Of a stretch of 64,000 bases of DNA, positions 1 through 8,478 are shown in pieces. The position numbers and the translations under genes are program-made. The stretch is from Mycolicibacterium litorale (GTDB lineage Bacteria > Actinomycetota > Actinomycetes > Mycobacteriales > Mycobacteriaceae), in the NCBI RefSeq assembly GCF_014218295.1, contig NZ_AP023287.1, forward strand, positions 3,782,001 through 3,846,000, given 5' to 3'. Each line of letters opens with the position of its first letter. Position 1 is the stretch's first letter. The notes beneath the pieces were generated by a model. The model had not been told where the DNA came from and searched no databases. It saw only the letters and a list, made by a program, of their open reading frames with translations.

Positions 1-371
1 TGCGCGAGGCGATCCCCGAAGGGGCGGCGGCGGTCATCGATCCGGTCGGCGGTGAGCTCGCCGAACCGGCGCTGCGCTCACTGCGCCGGGGCGGGCGCTT
101 CGTCACCGTCGGCTTCGCCTCGGGGACCATCCCCCGGATCCCCCTGAACCTGGTGCTGATCAAGGGTGTGACCGTCCAGGGTTTCCAGTTCGGTGACATC
201 CCCGCCGGAGAATTCGAGCGCAATGAGCGGGAGTTGCGGGAGCTGCTGTCGGGCAATGCCGTTCGCCCGCACATCGGGGCTGTCTACGCACTCGACGATG
301 TCGCCGCCGCGCTGAGGCAGGTGGCCGACGGGCGCGCCGTCGGCAAGGTGGTGGTCGACGTCGCGCGCTGA
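1..371 (+). CDS. NADPH:quinone oxidoreductase-like protein, C-terminal part (cut by window edge)
   Basis: Only the last ~122 residues are present; the gene begins before the window. The visible part has a VIDPVGGE stretch followed by LRRGGRFVTVGFASG. That is the end of the Rossmann domain of zinc-type alcohol dehydrogenase/quinone reductase (MDR) proteins, in which the hydride donor NADPH is bound. It closes with the family's usual ALDDVAAALRQVADGRAVGKVVV tail. The start and the catalytic domain cannot be seen, so the substrate is unknown. It converges on the leftward gene that ends at 418. Confidence 0.8.
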   Translation, partial: REAIPEGAAAVIDPVGGELAEPALRSLRRGGRFVTVGFASGTIPRIPLNLVLIKGVTVQGFQFGDIPAGEFERNERELRELLSGNAVRPHIGAVYALDDVAAALRQVADGRAVGKVVVDVAR

Positions 372-417
372 GGTGGCCGATCAGGTGTGGTCGGTGGTCC
401 GTAGATGTCGAACAGAG

Positions 418-1911
418 TCACCTTCCCTGGCGCCGCGGAACCGAAAGATACTTGTACTCGAGGAATTCATCGATTCCCACCTTGCCGCCTTCGCGGCCCA
501 GACCGGACTGCTTCACCCCTCCGAAAGGAGCGGCTGGATTGGACACCACCCCCGTGTTTACGCCCACCATGCCGACTTCAAGGCGCTCGCCGAGATCGAA
601 TGCGCGGTCGATGTCCTGGGTGAACACATAACCGACCAGACCCCATTCCGTGTCGTTGGCCCGGGCGATCACCTCGTCTTCGTCATCGAAAGGAATGACT
701 GGAGCCACCGGCCCGAACACCTCCGTTGTCATCAGCTCGGACTCCGGTGACACGTCGGCGAGCACAGTCGGCGGATAGAAGTAGCCCGGCCCGTCCGGCA
801 GCTGGCCCCCGGTCAGTGCGGTGGCGCCACGTGTGAGCGCATCGTCGACGAGTCGTTGGACTTTCGCCCGACCGGCTGAGTCGATCAGTGGTCCCACCTG
901 GGTGCCGTCGTCGAGGCCGTTGCCGACTTTCAACTCCGCCATTCGCCGCGCGAGTCGTTCGGAGAACGCAGCAGCGATGTCACGGTGTACGTACATCCGG
1001 TTGGCTGCGGTACAGGCTTCCCCCATGTTCCGCATCTTCGCTCCCATCGCACCCTCCACGGCGGTATCGATATCGGCGTCCGCGCAGACGATGAACGGTG
1101 CGTTACCGCCCAACTCCATCGAGGACCGCATCACCGTGTCGGCAGCCTGTCGCAGCAGGATCTTTCCCACCGCGGTGGAGCCGGTGAAACTGATCTTGCG
1201 CGCATCGCCGCTGCTCATCCAGCGCTCTACGACGGTCGCCGCGTCTGTCGTGTTCACGACATTGAGCACACCGTCGGGCAGGCCGCATTCTTGGAAGATG
1301 GCGGCCAGCGCCAACGACGTCAACGGAGTCTGTGGGGCCGGCTTGAGCATCATGGTGCAACCTGCAGCGACAGCCGGGGCGATCTTGCGGGTCCCCATGG
1401 CCAACGGGAAGTTCCATGGGGTGATGAGGACACAGGGCCCGACAGGCTCGCGAGTCACGATAATGCGGTTGGCCCCGTCCCCGGTGGTGGTGTGATCACC
1501 GGAGATGCGCACTGCTTCTTCGGAGAACCAACGCAAGAATTCAGCGGCGTAGGCCACTTCGCCCTTGGCCTCGGCGAGCGGCTTGCCCATCTCCGAGGTC
1601 ATGACCTCGGCGAGCCAGTCCTGCCGGGCGATCACCAGGTCGTAGGCCCGGCGCAGGATCTCGCTGCGGTATCGCGGTGCGGTGCGGGCCCACGCTGCCT
1701 GAGCAGCGACCGCGGCCGCCAGCGCCTCGTCGGCATCGGTGGGTCCGGCGTCAGCGACAGCGGCAAGCACCTCGCCGGTGGCCGGGTTCTCCACCTCGAA
1801 GAACTTGCCGCCGCATGCATCGCGCCACCGTCCGCCGATGAACAGCCCGGTCGGAATTCCCGCGACGCCGTCGGTCGGCGTCGTCGAGGTCGGCGTGGTT
1901 GTGGCATTCAT
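418..1911 (-). CDS. NAD(P)-dependent succinate-semialdehyde dehydrogenase family protein
   Basis: A 497-residue aldehyde dehydrogenase, oxidising a short semialdehyde to its acid with NAD(P). The N-terminal GLFIGGRW start, the VGPCVLITPWNFPLAM cofactor segment, the general-base Glu in MELGGNAPFIV and the nucleophilic Cys in GEACTAANRMYV are all present. The overall pattern is closest to GabD/DavD-type succinate or glutarate semialdehyde dehydrogenases. Its ATG overlaps the stop of the upstream FAD/Fe-S gene by 4 bases (ATGA), so it is the last gene of a four-gene operon. In that context it could oxidise the semialdehyde released by the PLP enzyme of the same operon. Substrate choice is inferred, not proven. 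Confidence 0.88.
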   Translation of the reverse strand: MNATTTPTSTTPTDGVAGIPTGLFIGGRWRDACGGKFFEVENPATGEVLAAVADAGPTDADEALAAAVAAQAAWARTAPRYRSEILRRAYDLVIARQDWLAEVMTSEMGKPLAEAKGEVAYAAEFLRWFSEEAVRISGDHTTTGDGANRIIVTREPVGPCVLITPWNFPLAMGTRKIAPAVAAGCTMMLKPAPQTPLTSLALAAIFQECGLPDGVLNVVNTTDAATVVERWMSSGDARKISFTGSTAVGKILLRQAADTVMRSSMELGGNAPFIVCADADIDTAVEGAMGAKMRNMGEACTAANRMYVHRDIAAAFSERLARRMAELKVGNGLDDGTQVGPLIDSAGRAKVQRLVDDALTRGATALTGGQLPDGPGYFYPPTVLADVSPESELMTTEVFGPVAPVIPFDDEDEVIARANDTEWGLVGYVFTQDIDRAFDLGERLEVGMVGVNTGVVSNPAAPFGGVKQSGLGREGGKVGIDEFLEYKYLSVPRRQGR

Positions 1912-4826
1912 CGTCGGAACTCCAATCGTGATCTGGGGTCGAGGATCTGCGCGAGGTGCAGCGATGCGCTCGGCGACGGCGTGTCGGTCAGTTGCCTCAC
2001 CTGCATGTGGCAGCTGAACCCGTCGGTGAGCACGACGGCGCCCGGGTCGGCTCGTAGGGCCGGCGCAAGGGCCTGTTCAGCGACGGCCATGCTGACGTCG
2101 TAGTGCTGTCGCTCGAAGCCGAAGTTGCCTGCCACCCCGCAACAGCCGGTCGCCTCGCGGACGTCGCCGATTCCGATCTCGTCGAGAGCCCGACGTTGCG
2201 TGGCGGCGCCGAACACCGCGTATTCGTGACAGTGGGTCTGTACGGTGACCGACTGCGGCAGTGCCGCCTTCGGCGTCCAACCGCGACCACTCTGCGCGCT
2301 GACCTGCTCAGCGAAACTCCGGATGCGCTGCGCCACCCGGCGCGCGACATCCGTGTCGACGAGTTCGGGTAGGTCCCTGCGTAGAGCTGCTGCGCAACTC
2401 GGTTCGGCGACGACAATCGGGCGGTCGGTTCCGTCGTCGAGGGCGGCCGCACTGCGTGTCAATCGCTTTCGCGCCTGCCGCAGCTGTCCGGTGGAGATCC
2501 ATGTCAGACCGCAGCAGATGTCGGTGCGAACCTCCGCGCAGTGGCCGGCGTCCTCGATCACCCGCAGCACTGCGCCGGCGACCTCTGGGCGGAAACCCTT
2601 GGTGAACGAATCGACGACGAGCACCACATCCCCGGAGTTCACGCGGTGGGCTCCGAGTTCACGACGGAGCCCGCGCCGGGAAGCGAAGACGGGTAGCGGC
2701 CGCTGGGTGGTCAAGCCACCGAGGCGCAGTCCCGCCGAGCGGAGCGGACTGGCCAGCACACCGTTGACCAGGGGCGCTGTTCGAGACGTCAGGGCAAGCC
2801 ACCGGGGCAACCAGCCCAACGAGTAATGGGCCATCGGACGGACCCGCCCGCGGTAGTAGTGGTCGAAGAACTCGGCCTTGTAGGTTGCCATGTCCACTCC
2901 GGTCGGGCAGTCCGACGAACATGCCTTGCACGACAGACACAGATCCAATGCCTCGCGCACATCGTCGGATGCCCAGCCTTGCTCCACGCTGCGGGCCCCG
3001 CGAACCATGTCCTGCAATACCCTGGCACGGCCACGGGTGGAGTCTTTCTCGTCGCCGGTGGCCCGATAGCTCGGGCACATGACACCGCCACCGCGGGACC
3101 GGCATCGCCCCACTCCGATGCAGCGCTGAACAGCCTCGGCGAAAGCCCCGGGCCCGCGCCCGGTCACCTCGTGCAGAGCGAACGTCGTCTGCCACGGCAG
3201 AGCGGGGATGCCTGCCAGCGCCAGATGCTCGGTGACCGACTCCGGATCCACGATCATGCCGGGGTTGAGGATGTTGGTGGGATCGAAGAGCTGTTTGAAC
3301 TTCGAGAAGGCCGCCATGATCGTCGGTGAGTACATCTCGGGAAGGAGTTGTGAGCGGGCCCGGCCGTCCCCATGCTCGCCCGACAGCGTCCCACCGTGTT
3401 TGACCACCAGGCGGGCGGCGGCGGTGAGGAACGCCGACATCGTCTCCCGGCCGTCAGGTGTTCGCTGATCAAAGGTGATGCGGATGTGCATGCAGCCGGC
3501 CCCGAAGTGGCCGTACATCACCCCGATCAGACGGAACTGCTGTAGAAGGATCCGAAAGTCGGCAAGGTAGTCGGCGAGATCCTCAGGGGCCACCGCAGAG
3601 TCCTCCCACCCGGGCCATGAGGTGAGGCTGCTTCCGTCGGGGAGCTCCAGTCGCGAGGACAGTCCCGCCCCGTCTTCTCGCACGCGCCAGAGCTTCTCGC
3701 GTTCCGCGGGATCGCGGACTTCTCGGCACTCCAAGGCCCGACCGTTGCGCTGTAGGTCCGCGATGAGATTCCGGGCCTGCAGCGCCACGGTGGCCTCGTC
3801 CTCGCCGTCGAGGTCGACGTAGAGCCAGGCGTGTCCAGCAGGCAGCTCGGAGACGGAATCGTCGCCCCGACGCGCTTTCATAGTCGCGACGATCTGTTCG
3901 TCGATCCCTTCGATGGCTGCTGGTGAGTACTGCAGGATCGTCGTGACGTCGCGGGCAGCATCCACGATGTCGTCGTAGGCCACGATGAGCAGCAGGGCCG
4001 ACGGCGGTACCTCGACCAGTCGCATGGTGGCGCCCACCACGATCGCACAGGCACCTTCACTGCCCACCAGTGCGCGAGCGACATCGAAGCCGTTCTCCGG
4101 CAGAAGATTGGCGAGTTGGAAGCCGGACACCTGCCGCGGGATGCGCCCCAATTCCAGCCGGAACTGGGACATGTACCCGGCGGCGAGTGCGCGAAGATCC
4201 GCCGACAACGCACTGGCGCGCTCCGCTGCCGCGGTGTCCTCGGGATCGGTGGCCCGCAATCCCGTCCGAGTGGCCGTCAGGCGCGTGCCGTCGGCCATCA
4301 CGAGATCGAGCGACACGACGTGGTCACCCGTGCGGCCGTAGCGGACCGAATGATTGCCGCAGGCGTCGTTGCCGATCGCCCCGCCGACGGTGGCGCGGTT
4401 CCTACTCGACGGATCCGGGGCGAAGGTCAACCGGTTGGCTGTGCCGACCTCGACGGTCTCCGCCAAATCGGCGAGAATGACGCCCGGCTCGACGACGGCA
4501 GATCGGTTCGCGGCATCGAGGGACAGAACCCGATTCATGTATCGGGAGAAATCGAGCACCACTCCCCTGCCGATGGCGTTGCCTGCCATCGATGTTCCCC
4601 CGCCTCGAGCGATGACGGGTACGCCCGATCGATGGCACAGGGCGACGACTTCGCTGACTTCGCCGGGGTTGCGGGGGAAAGCGACAGCCAGCGGCGGGAC
4701 GCGGTGATTCGATGCGTCGTAGCTGTACTCGGCGATACGCCTGGTCGCCGTGTCGACCTCGACGGTGCAGGCAGCCAAGAGATTCAATACGCCCGCATTC
4801 TGTTGCTCCCGGCGGTCAGCGGTCAA
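1908..4826 (-). CDS. FAD-binding and (Fe-S)-binding oxidoreductase, YdiJ/D-2-hydroxyacid dehydrogenase type
   Basis: A 972-residue fusion. The N-terminal ~530 residues are a GlcD/vanillyl-alcohol-oxidase-type FAD domain (RGGGTSMAGNAIGRG near residue 70, GNDACGNHSVRYGRTGDHV further on, then an ISGEHGDG-like LSGEHGDGRARS). The second half carries ferredoxin-type cysteines (CIGVGRC near 567, CLSCKACSSDCP near 628) and two CCG domains (CCGLTW and GCCGVAGNFGFE). This is the architecture of YdiJ, known as a D-2-hydroxyglutarate dehydrogenase feeding electrons to the respiratory chain. I chose the TTG at 4826: it has a GAGGAG box 5 bases upstream and overlaps the preceding stop (TTGA). The reading frame stays open further upstream but does not look like protein there. 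Confidence 0.85.
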   Translation of the reverse strand: MTADRREQQNAGVLNLLAACTVEVDTATRRIAEYSYDASNHRVPPLAVAFPRNPGEVSEVVALCHRSGVPVIARGGGTSMAGNAIGRGVVLDFSRYMNRVLSLDAANRSAVVEPGVILADLAETVEVGTANRLTFAPDPSSRNRATVGGAIGNDACGNHSVRYGRTGDHVVSLDLVMADGTRLTATRTGLRATDPEDTAAAERASALSADLRALAAGYMSQFRLELGRIPRQVSGFQLANLLPENGFDVARALVGSEGACAIVVGATMRLVEVPPSALLLIVAYDDIVDAARDVTTILQYSPAAIEGIDEQIVATMKARRGDDSVSELPAGHAWLYVDLDGEDEATVALQARNLIADLQRNGRALECREVRDPAEREKLWRVREDGAGLSSRLELPDGSSLTSWPGWEDSAVAPEDLADYLADFRILLQQFRLIGVMYGHFGAGCMHIRITFDQRTPDGRETMSAFLTAAARLVVKHGGTLSGEHGDGRARSQLLPEMYSPTIMAAFSKFKQLFDPTNILNPGMIVDPESVTEHLALAGIPALPWQTTFALHEVTGRGPGAFAEAVQRCIGVGRCRSRGGGVMCPSYRATGDEKDSTRGRARVLQDMVRGARSVEQGWASDDVREALDLCLSCKACSSDCPTGVDMATYKAEFFDHYYRGRVRPMAHYSLGWLPRWLALTSRTAPLVNGVLASPLRSAGLRLGGLTTQRPLPVFASRRGLRRELGAHRVNSGDVVLVVDSFTKGFRPEVAGAVLRVIEDAGHCAEVRTDICCGLTWISTGQLRQARKRLTRSAAALDDGTDRPIVVAEPSCAAALRRDLPELVDTDVARRVAQRIRSFAEQVSAQSGRGWTPKAALPQSVTVQTHCHEYAVFGAATQRRALDEIGIGDVREATGCCGVAGNFGFERQHYDVSMAVAEQALAPALRADPGAVVLTDGFSCHMQVRQLTDTPSPSASLHLAQILDPRSRLEFRR

Positions 4827-6193
4827 TGAAGCTCCTCGGCGAGCACGACCTCGAGGTTCTCGAGCATGCGGTCGGCGTCGCCGATGGAGAACGGCAGCGG
4901 TGGGCGGACTTTGAGCACACTGCCACGTGGCCCTGAGGCGGAGATGAGCACCCGGCGCCTGCGCATGTGGTTGACCACCCGTAACGCCGCGTCTCCGTCT
5001 GGGGTGTTCGAATCGCGATCTGTCACGATATCCACCCCCACGAACAAGCCGGCACCACGGACCTCGGCGATCTGTTCGTAGGCGGCCGCCAGCTTCGCAA
5101 TCTCGGTTCGGATGTACGTGCCGACATTGTCGGCGTTGGCGATCAAGCCTTCGTCGGTGATCACATCGAGCACTGCCTGGGCTGCGGCGATGGACACCGA
5201 ATTTCCGCCGAAGGTGTTGAAGTACCGGATGTTCCGGCCGAACTCCACAAGAAGTTCGGGGCGGAAGGCGGCGGCGGCGATGGGGATTCCGTTGCCCATC
5301 GGCTTGCCCGTGGTCATGATGTCGGGCACCAGGCCGTGACGTTGAAAACCCCACCAGTGCCGGCCTGTACGTCCGAAGCCGGGTTGCACCTCGTCGGCGA
5401 TGAACAGTCCGCCGGCGTTGTGGATCTCCTCGATGATCGGCTGCAGGAAGCCCACCGGATCGGCGTATATACCGTCCGAGGAGAAGATCATGTCGGCGAT
5501 GAAGGCCGCCACGCCGAACCCGTGGCGCTCCAGATCGGCGATCGCCTCGCGGATCTCTCGGCGCATATCGGCGATCAGGTTGTCGTTCCCGCCGTGGCGC
5601 AGCCGATCTGGCGCGCTGATGGTGCGCACATGCGGGGCCAGCGGCACGCCGACGCCCAGTGACGGCGAGAAGGACGACACGTCGGAGGTGAGCCCGTGAT
5701 AAGCGCCGGAGGTGACGATGATGCCTTGGTTTCCGGTGTGGTAGCGGGCAACGCGCATCGCGAGATCGTTGGCCTCAGAACCGGTGCAGGTGAACATGAC
5801 GTGCCCGATCTCGGCCGGCATGGTGGCCAGGAACTGCTCGCTGTAGGTCAGGATCGACTGCTGAATGTAACGGGTGTTGGTGTTCAGCGTCGACAGCTGC
5901 CGGTGGATCGCGTCGACCACGTAGGGATGGCAATGTCCCACGCTGGCCACGTTGTTGTAGACGTCGAGGTAGTCGTTGCCCTCTGCGTCGTAGAGCAGTG
6001 TGCCGTGGCCGCGCACGATCTCCACCGGATCCTGGTAGAACAACCGGTAACCAGGCCCTAGAAGGCGTTCCCGGGCATCAACCTGTTCCCGGGTGCGCGA
6101 CGGGAGCTCGTCGATTCGCGATTTGTCGAACCCGTTCACCATGGGCTCGGACGCTCTGAGCGTGAAAGCCTGGTTCGTGGACGCCTGGCTCAT
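4823..6193 (-). CDS. Class III PLP enzyme (aminotransferase fold; candidate O-phospho-amine phospho-lyase)
   Basis: A 456-residue fold-type I PLP protein. The cofactor lysine lies in TTGKPMGNG, and the phosphate and active-site segments TGSEANDLAMR and DEVQPGFGRTGRHWWGFQ are intact. The WWGFQRHGLVPDI-TTGKPMGNG signature is typical of the AGXT2L subgroup. That subgroup includes ethanolamine-phosphate phospho-lyase and 5-phosphohydroxylysine phospho-lyase, as well as ordinary omega-aminotransferases. The gene directly upstream is an APH-fold kinase overlapping by ATGA, the same kinase plus lyase pairing that acts on hydroxylysine in animals. A phospho-lyase releasing ammonia, phosphate and an aldehyde is therefore the favoured reading. 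A plain transaminase remains possible. Confidence 0.85.
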   Translation of the reverse strand: MSQASTNQAFTLRASEPMVNGFDKSRIDELPSRTREQVDARERLLGPGYRLFYQDPVEIVRGHGTLLYDAEGNDYLDVYNNVASVGHCHPYVVDAIHRQLSTLNTNTRYIQQSILTYSEQFLATMPAEIGHVMFTCTGSEANDLAMRVARYHTGNQGIIVTSGAYHGLTSDVSSFSPSLGVGVPLAPHVRTISAPDRLRHGGNDNLIADMRREIREAIADLERHGFGVAAFIADMIFSSDGIYADPVGFLQPIIEEIHNAGGLFIADEVQPGFGRTGRHWWGFQRHGLVPDIMTTGKPMGNGIPIAAAAFRPELLVEFGRNIRYFNTFGGNSVSIAAAQAVLDVITDEGLIANADNVGTYIRTEIAKLAAAYEQIAEVRGAGLFVGVDIVTDRDSNTPDGDAALRVVNHMRRRRVLISASGPRGSVLKVRPPLPFSIGDADRMLENLEVVLAEELH

Positions 6194-7341
6194 TGTCGGT
6201 CCTTTCCTGTCGGCGACGCTGTCGCACCGGTGGCCGCAAGTAGTGTCTCGACGGTGGGCGTTGCCACCGACAGTGCGCAGCGCAGTCTGGCCCAGTCGAG
6301 CGCCGAATGTGACAGTCCGTAGTCGCGGCTGTGGGGATGAACGGCTGCGCGCCAGCCGAAGACGAGGGCGCGCAGGAGAAGCCTAGCCGGGCCGGCGATC
6401 GCCAACAGCACGACGTCACGGTCTGGCAGTGGTCGAACCGCACGGTACCCGCGCACGATGTCCAGTGCGTTGTCCCACGGTCGCCGCTGGTCCACACCGA
6501 TCTGGTTGGCCACCGCAACACCCAGTTCGAACACCAGGGGACTCCGCACGACGTCGCCGAAATCAATTATGCCCGTGACGAACTCGTCGGTTTTCGGATC
6601 GACGACGACGTTGAAGGGGCTGAAGTCACCATGGATCATCTGCGTTTCGAGCGTGTCGAATCGAGGCGCGACGACAGCCGAGAACTGATCGAAGACCCAC
6701 GTCGCCATCGCGACGTCGTCACGATCGGTGACCAACTCCAACAAGGGCCGCATATGCAGGAAATTTTTCAGATCCCATATGAGCAAGCGTGATTCGTCGG
6801 GGTGGCGGAAGCCAGTCAAGGCGGAATCCAGCCTCGCCAACGTGGCGCCGACACGCTGGAACTGCGACGTCGTCGGTGTGACCGACGACAGAAGATCGCC
6901 ATCGAGGTATGTCATGACCCGCATGACGCGCGCGTTGCCGCCGGGATCGACCACGGTCGATTCGACCTGACCAAACAACCCGCGGATCAGCCGTTGGGCT
7001 GGAATCGCCGACCCTCGCTTCTCGAGGTGCAGCATGACCGCCGACTGGAGATTGACGACCTGCGCGCTCTCGGTGGCCGGAGCGATCTTGACGAGGAACC
7101 GCCCGACGTCGCTGGTCAGCCGAAAGGTGTCGTCCTTCTCCGTCGGGATCCGGCTCAATTCACCGGTCAGTCCGTAATGACGCAGGAGTTCGACTTCGAT
7201 CTGCTGTCCAGTTAACCGTTCCCCGACAGAGTGCAGGGCGCTTTCGCGCGCGATCTGATCGAACGCATTCGAGCCGGTGATCACGCGGCCGTTTCCTCTG
7301 TTGGATCGGGCGGTTGCATCGCTATCGAAAGCGTTCGGCAT
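6190..7341 (-). CDS. APH-fold phosphotransferase (candidate hydroxylysine/amino-alcohol kinase)
   Basis: About 383 residues with the aminoglycoside phosphotransferase/homoserine-kinase fold. A lysine in GRFLVKIA is the ATP-binding residue. The catalytic loop is MIHGDFSPFNVVVD and the metal-binding motif is GIIDFGDVV. Proteins of this type phosphorylate a hydroxyl on small amines, for example 5-hydroxylysine (HYKK) or homoserine. The overlap with the PLP enzyme (ATGA) makes a kinase/phospho-lyase pair likely. The ATG at 7341 has AGGA 6 bases upstream. A GTG at 7284 with AGAGGA in front is an equally credible start and would remove a low-complexity N-terminus. It is divergent from the GntR gene. 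Confidence 0.8.
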   Translation of the reverse strand: MPNAFDSDATARSNRGNGRVITGSNAFDQIARESALHSVGERLTGQQIEVELLRHYGLTGELSRIPTEKDDTFRLTSDVGRFLVKIAPATESAQVVNLQSAVMLHLEKRGSAIPAQRLIRGLFGQVESTVVDPGGNARVMRVMTYLDGDLLSSVTPTTSQFQRVGATLARLDSALTGFRHPDESRLLIWDLKNFLHMRPLLELVTDRDDVAMATWVFDQFSAVVAPRFDTLETQMIHGDFSPFNVVVDPKTDEFVTGIIDFGDVVRSPLVFELGVAVANQIGVDQRRPWDNALDIVRGYRAVRPLPDRDVVLLAIAGPARLLLRALVFGWRAAVHPHSRDYGLSHSALDWARLRCALSVATPTVETLLAATGATASPTGKDRQ

Positions 7342-7449
7342 CCGAGATCCTGTTCTGTGCGAAGCGGGGGGACGCGTCACCGCGATCGACGCGTGCGTCC
7401 ATTTCGTCGCCAGGCAGTAAGCCGGCAACGGCAGTGCGCGCGAGATGAA

Positions 7450-7460
7450 CTGTAGAACAT
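7450..7460. promoter_or_regulatory. Degenerate copy of the putative GntR operator
   Basis: The sequence ctgtagaacat resembles the perfect palindrome at 7519 with a mismatch in one arm. It lies in the divergent intergenic region on the side of the leftward kinase operon. It fits a second binding site of the neighbouring GntR regulator, but it is short and the call rests on similarity to the two better sites. Confidence 0.35.
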
Positions 7461-7518
7461 TAGAGCAGCGTATGTCCAGGGAAGGGTCCGCAACCCGATC
7501 TCTCCCACGACCGACCTG

Positions 7519-7529
7519 CTGTTTAACAG
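7519..7529. promoter_or_regulatory. Putative GntR operator (CTGTT-T-AACAG)
   Basis: A perfect 5-1-5 inverted repeat, 16 bases ahead of the GntR start codon. FadR-subfamily GntR proteins commonly bind GT-N-AC-centred palindromes of this size, so autoregulation is likely. The same core recurs at 8411 in front of the aldehyde dehydrogenase operon. Confidence 0.55.
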
Positions 7530-7544
7530 TTGTACGATGGGCTC

Positions 7545-8222
7545 ATGTCTGTGGCAGACCGCATCCAGATCGTCGGGCGCAGCAGCGCGCAGCAGATCGC
7601 CGACGGATTGATGGACATGATCCTCGAAGGTGAACTGAAACCCGGCGAGCGGATTCGGGAAAGCGTTGTCGCGGACGCTCTGGGCATCTCTCGTAACACC
7701 GTGCGAGAGGCAGTGCGCCTGCTCCAGGGTACGGGTTTGGTGCGCTACACCTTCAACCGTGGGCTGGTTGTCTGGGATCCCTCCGATGAGGAGGTGCTCG
7801 ACATCTATCGCGCACGACTGCATTTGGAGACCGCGGCTGCCGCTGCGGTGGGTCCCGACACCGACCTGACGCCGTTGACCACCGCGATGGAGGCCCTCAA
7901 AGGCGCCATGCCCACCGAGGATCCACGCATCATCGTGGAGAAAGACCTCGATATTCACCGCGCCATCGTCAGCCTGATGAACAGCCCGCGCCTGGACAAG
8001 TTCTACGCCGAGTTGCTCGGCGATCTGCGCTACTTCCTCCTCATCCTGTCGCTCGATCACCACGAGTACGAGACCGGTTCGGGTCTGCTCGACGAGCACC
8101 AGCGGATCGTCACCGCATTCTCCTCACGAGATCCCGAGCTGGCGCGCGCCACGATCGCGGAGATCATCACGGAGAACCGCGACGAGGTGCGCAAGATCCT
8201 GGCCGCGCGTACGACCACCTGA
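7545..8222 (+). CDS. GntR-family transcriptional regulator (FadR/FCD type)
   Basis: 225 residues. A winged-helix DNA-binding domain fills roughly residues 15-80 (AQQIADGLMDMILEGELKPG, then ISRNTVREAVRLLQGTGLV). An all-helical FCD effector domain follows, with DLDIHRAIV and the late HHEY-LLDEHQRIV histidines that usually bind a metal and a carboxylate ligand. It sits between two operons that diverge from or follow it, and the same palindrome lies in both promoter regions, so it probably controls both. I used the ATG at 7545; an upstream in-frame ATG at 7530 lies inside the operator region. Confidence 0.88.
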   Translation: MSVADRIQIVGRSSAQQIADGLMDMILEGELKPGERIRESVVADALGISRNTVREAVRLLQGTGLVRYTFNRGLVVWDPSDEEVLDIYRARLHLETAAAAAVGPDTDLTPLTTAMEALKGAMPTEDPRIIVEKDLDIHRAIVSLMNSPRLDKFYAELLGDLRYFLLILSLDHHEYETGSGLLDEHQRIVTAFSSRDPELARATIAEIITENRDEVRKILAARTTT

Positions 8223-8410
8223 GCTGCCGCAGACCCCGAAAGTTGGCCCCGTCCACGAACTTCGGCCGGTCGCGCTGTGGTGCGCCCGCAACGGTCAACA
8301 CGGGCGCCGGCCCCTTCCCGACGGTCGCGGCCCGCTGCGGAAAGCCCTCGCGCGATTTCCGCATTCGTCTTGCGTGCACCTAAATGCTGTGCTTAAGTTC
8401 TCCATGTCAA

Positions 8411-8421
8411 CTGTTCAACAC
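8411..8421. promoter_or_regulatory. Putative GntR operator (CTGTT-C-AACAC)
   Basis: Core TGTT-C-AACA is a perfect 4-1-4 palindrome and matches the site at 7519 except at the centre and one end. It lies 58 bases before the aldehyde dehydrogenase start, in a 256-base intergenic stretch (8223-8478) in which I see no gene. Confidence 0.5.
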
Positions 8422-8478
8422 TAGGGCACGATCTCCGGACAGCGGGTCGTTGAGCTCTGAAGTGGTTTGGAGAATCTC

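Noticed and set aside
1908..5354. Single 1148-residue open frame covering the FAD/Fe-S gene and part of the PLP gene
   Set aside because: The first ~176 residues are an Arg/His-rich shadow of the aminotransferase gene in another frame. A TTG at 4826 with a GAGGAG box and a stop-start overlap is the convincing start.
8223..8478. A small gene in the gap after the GntR gene
   Set aside because: No frame has a ribosome-binding site and protein-like composition. The stretch is better explained as promoter and operator DNA.
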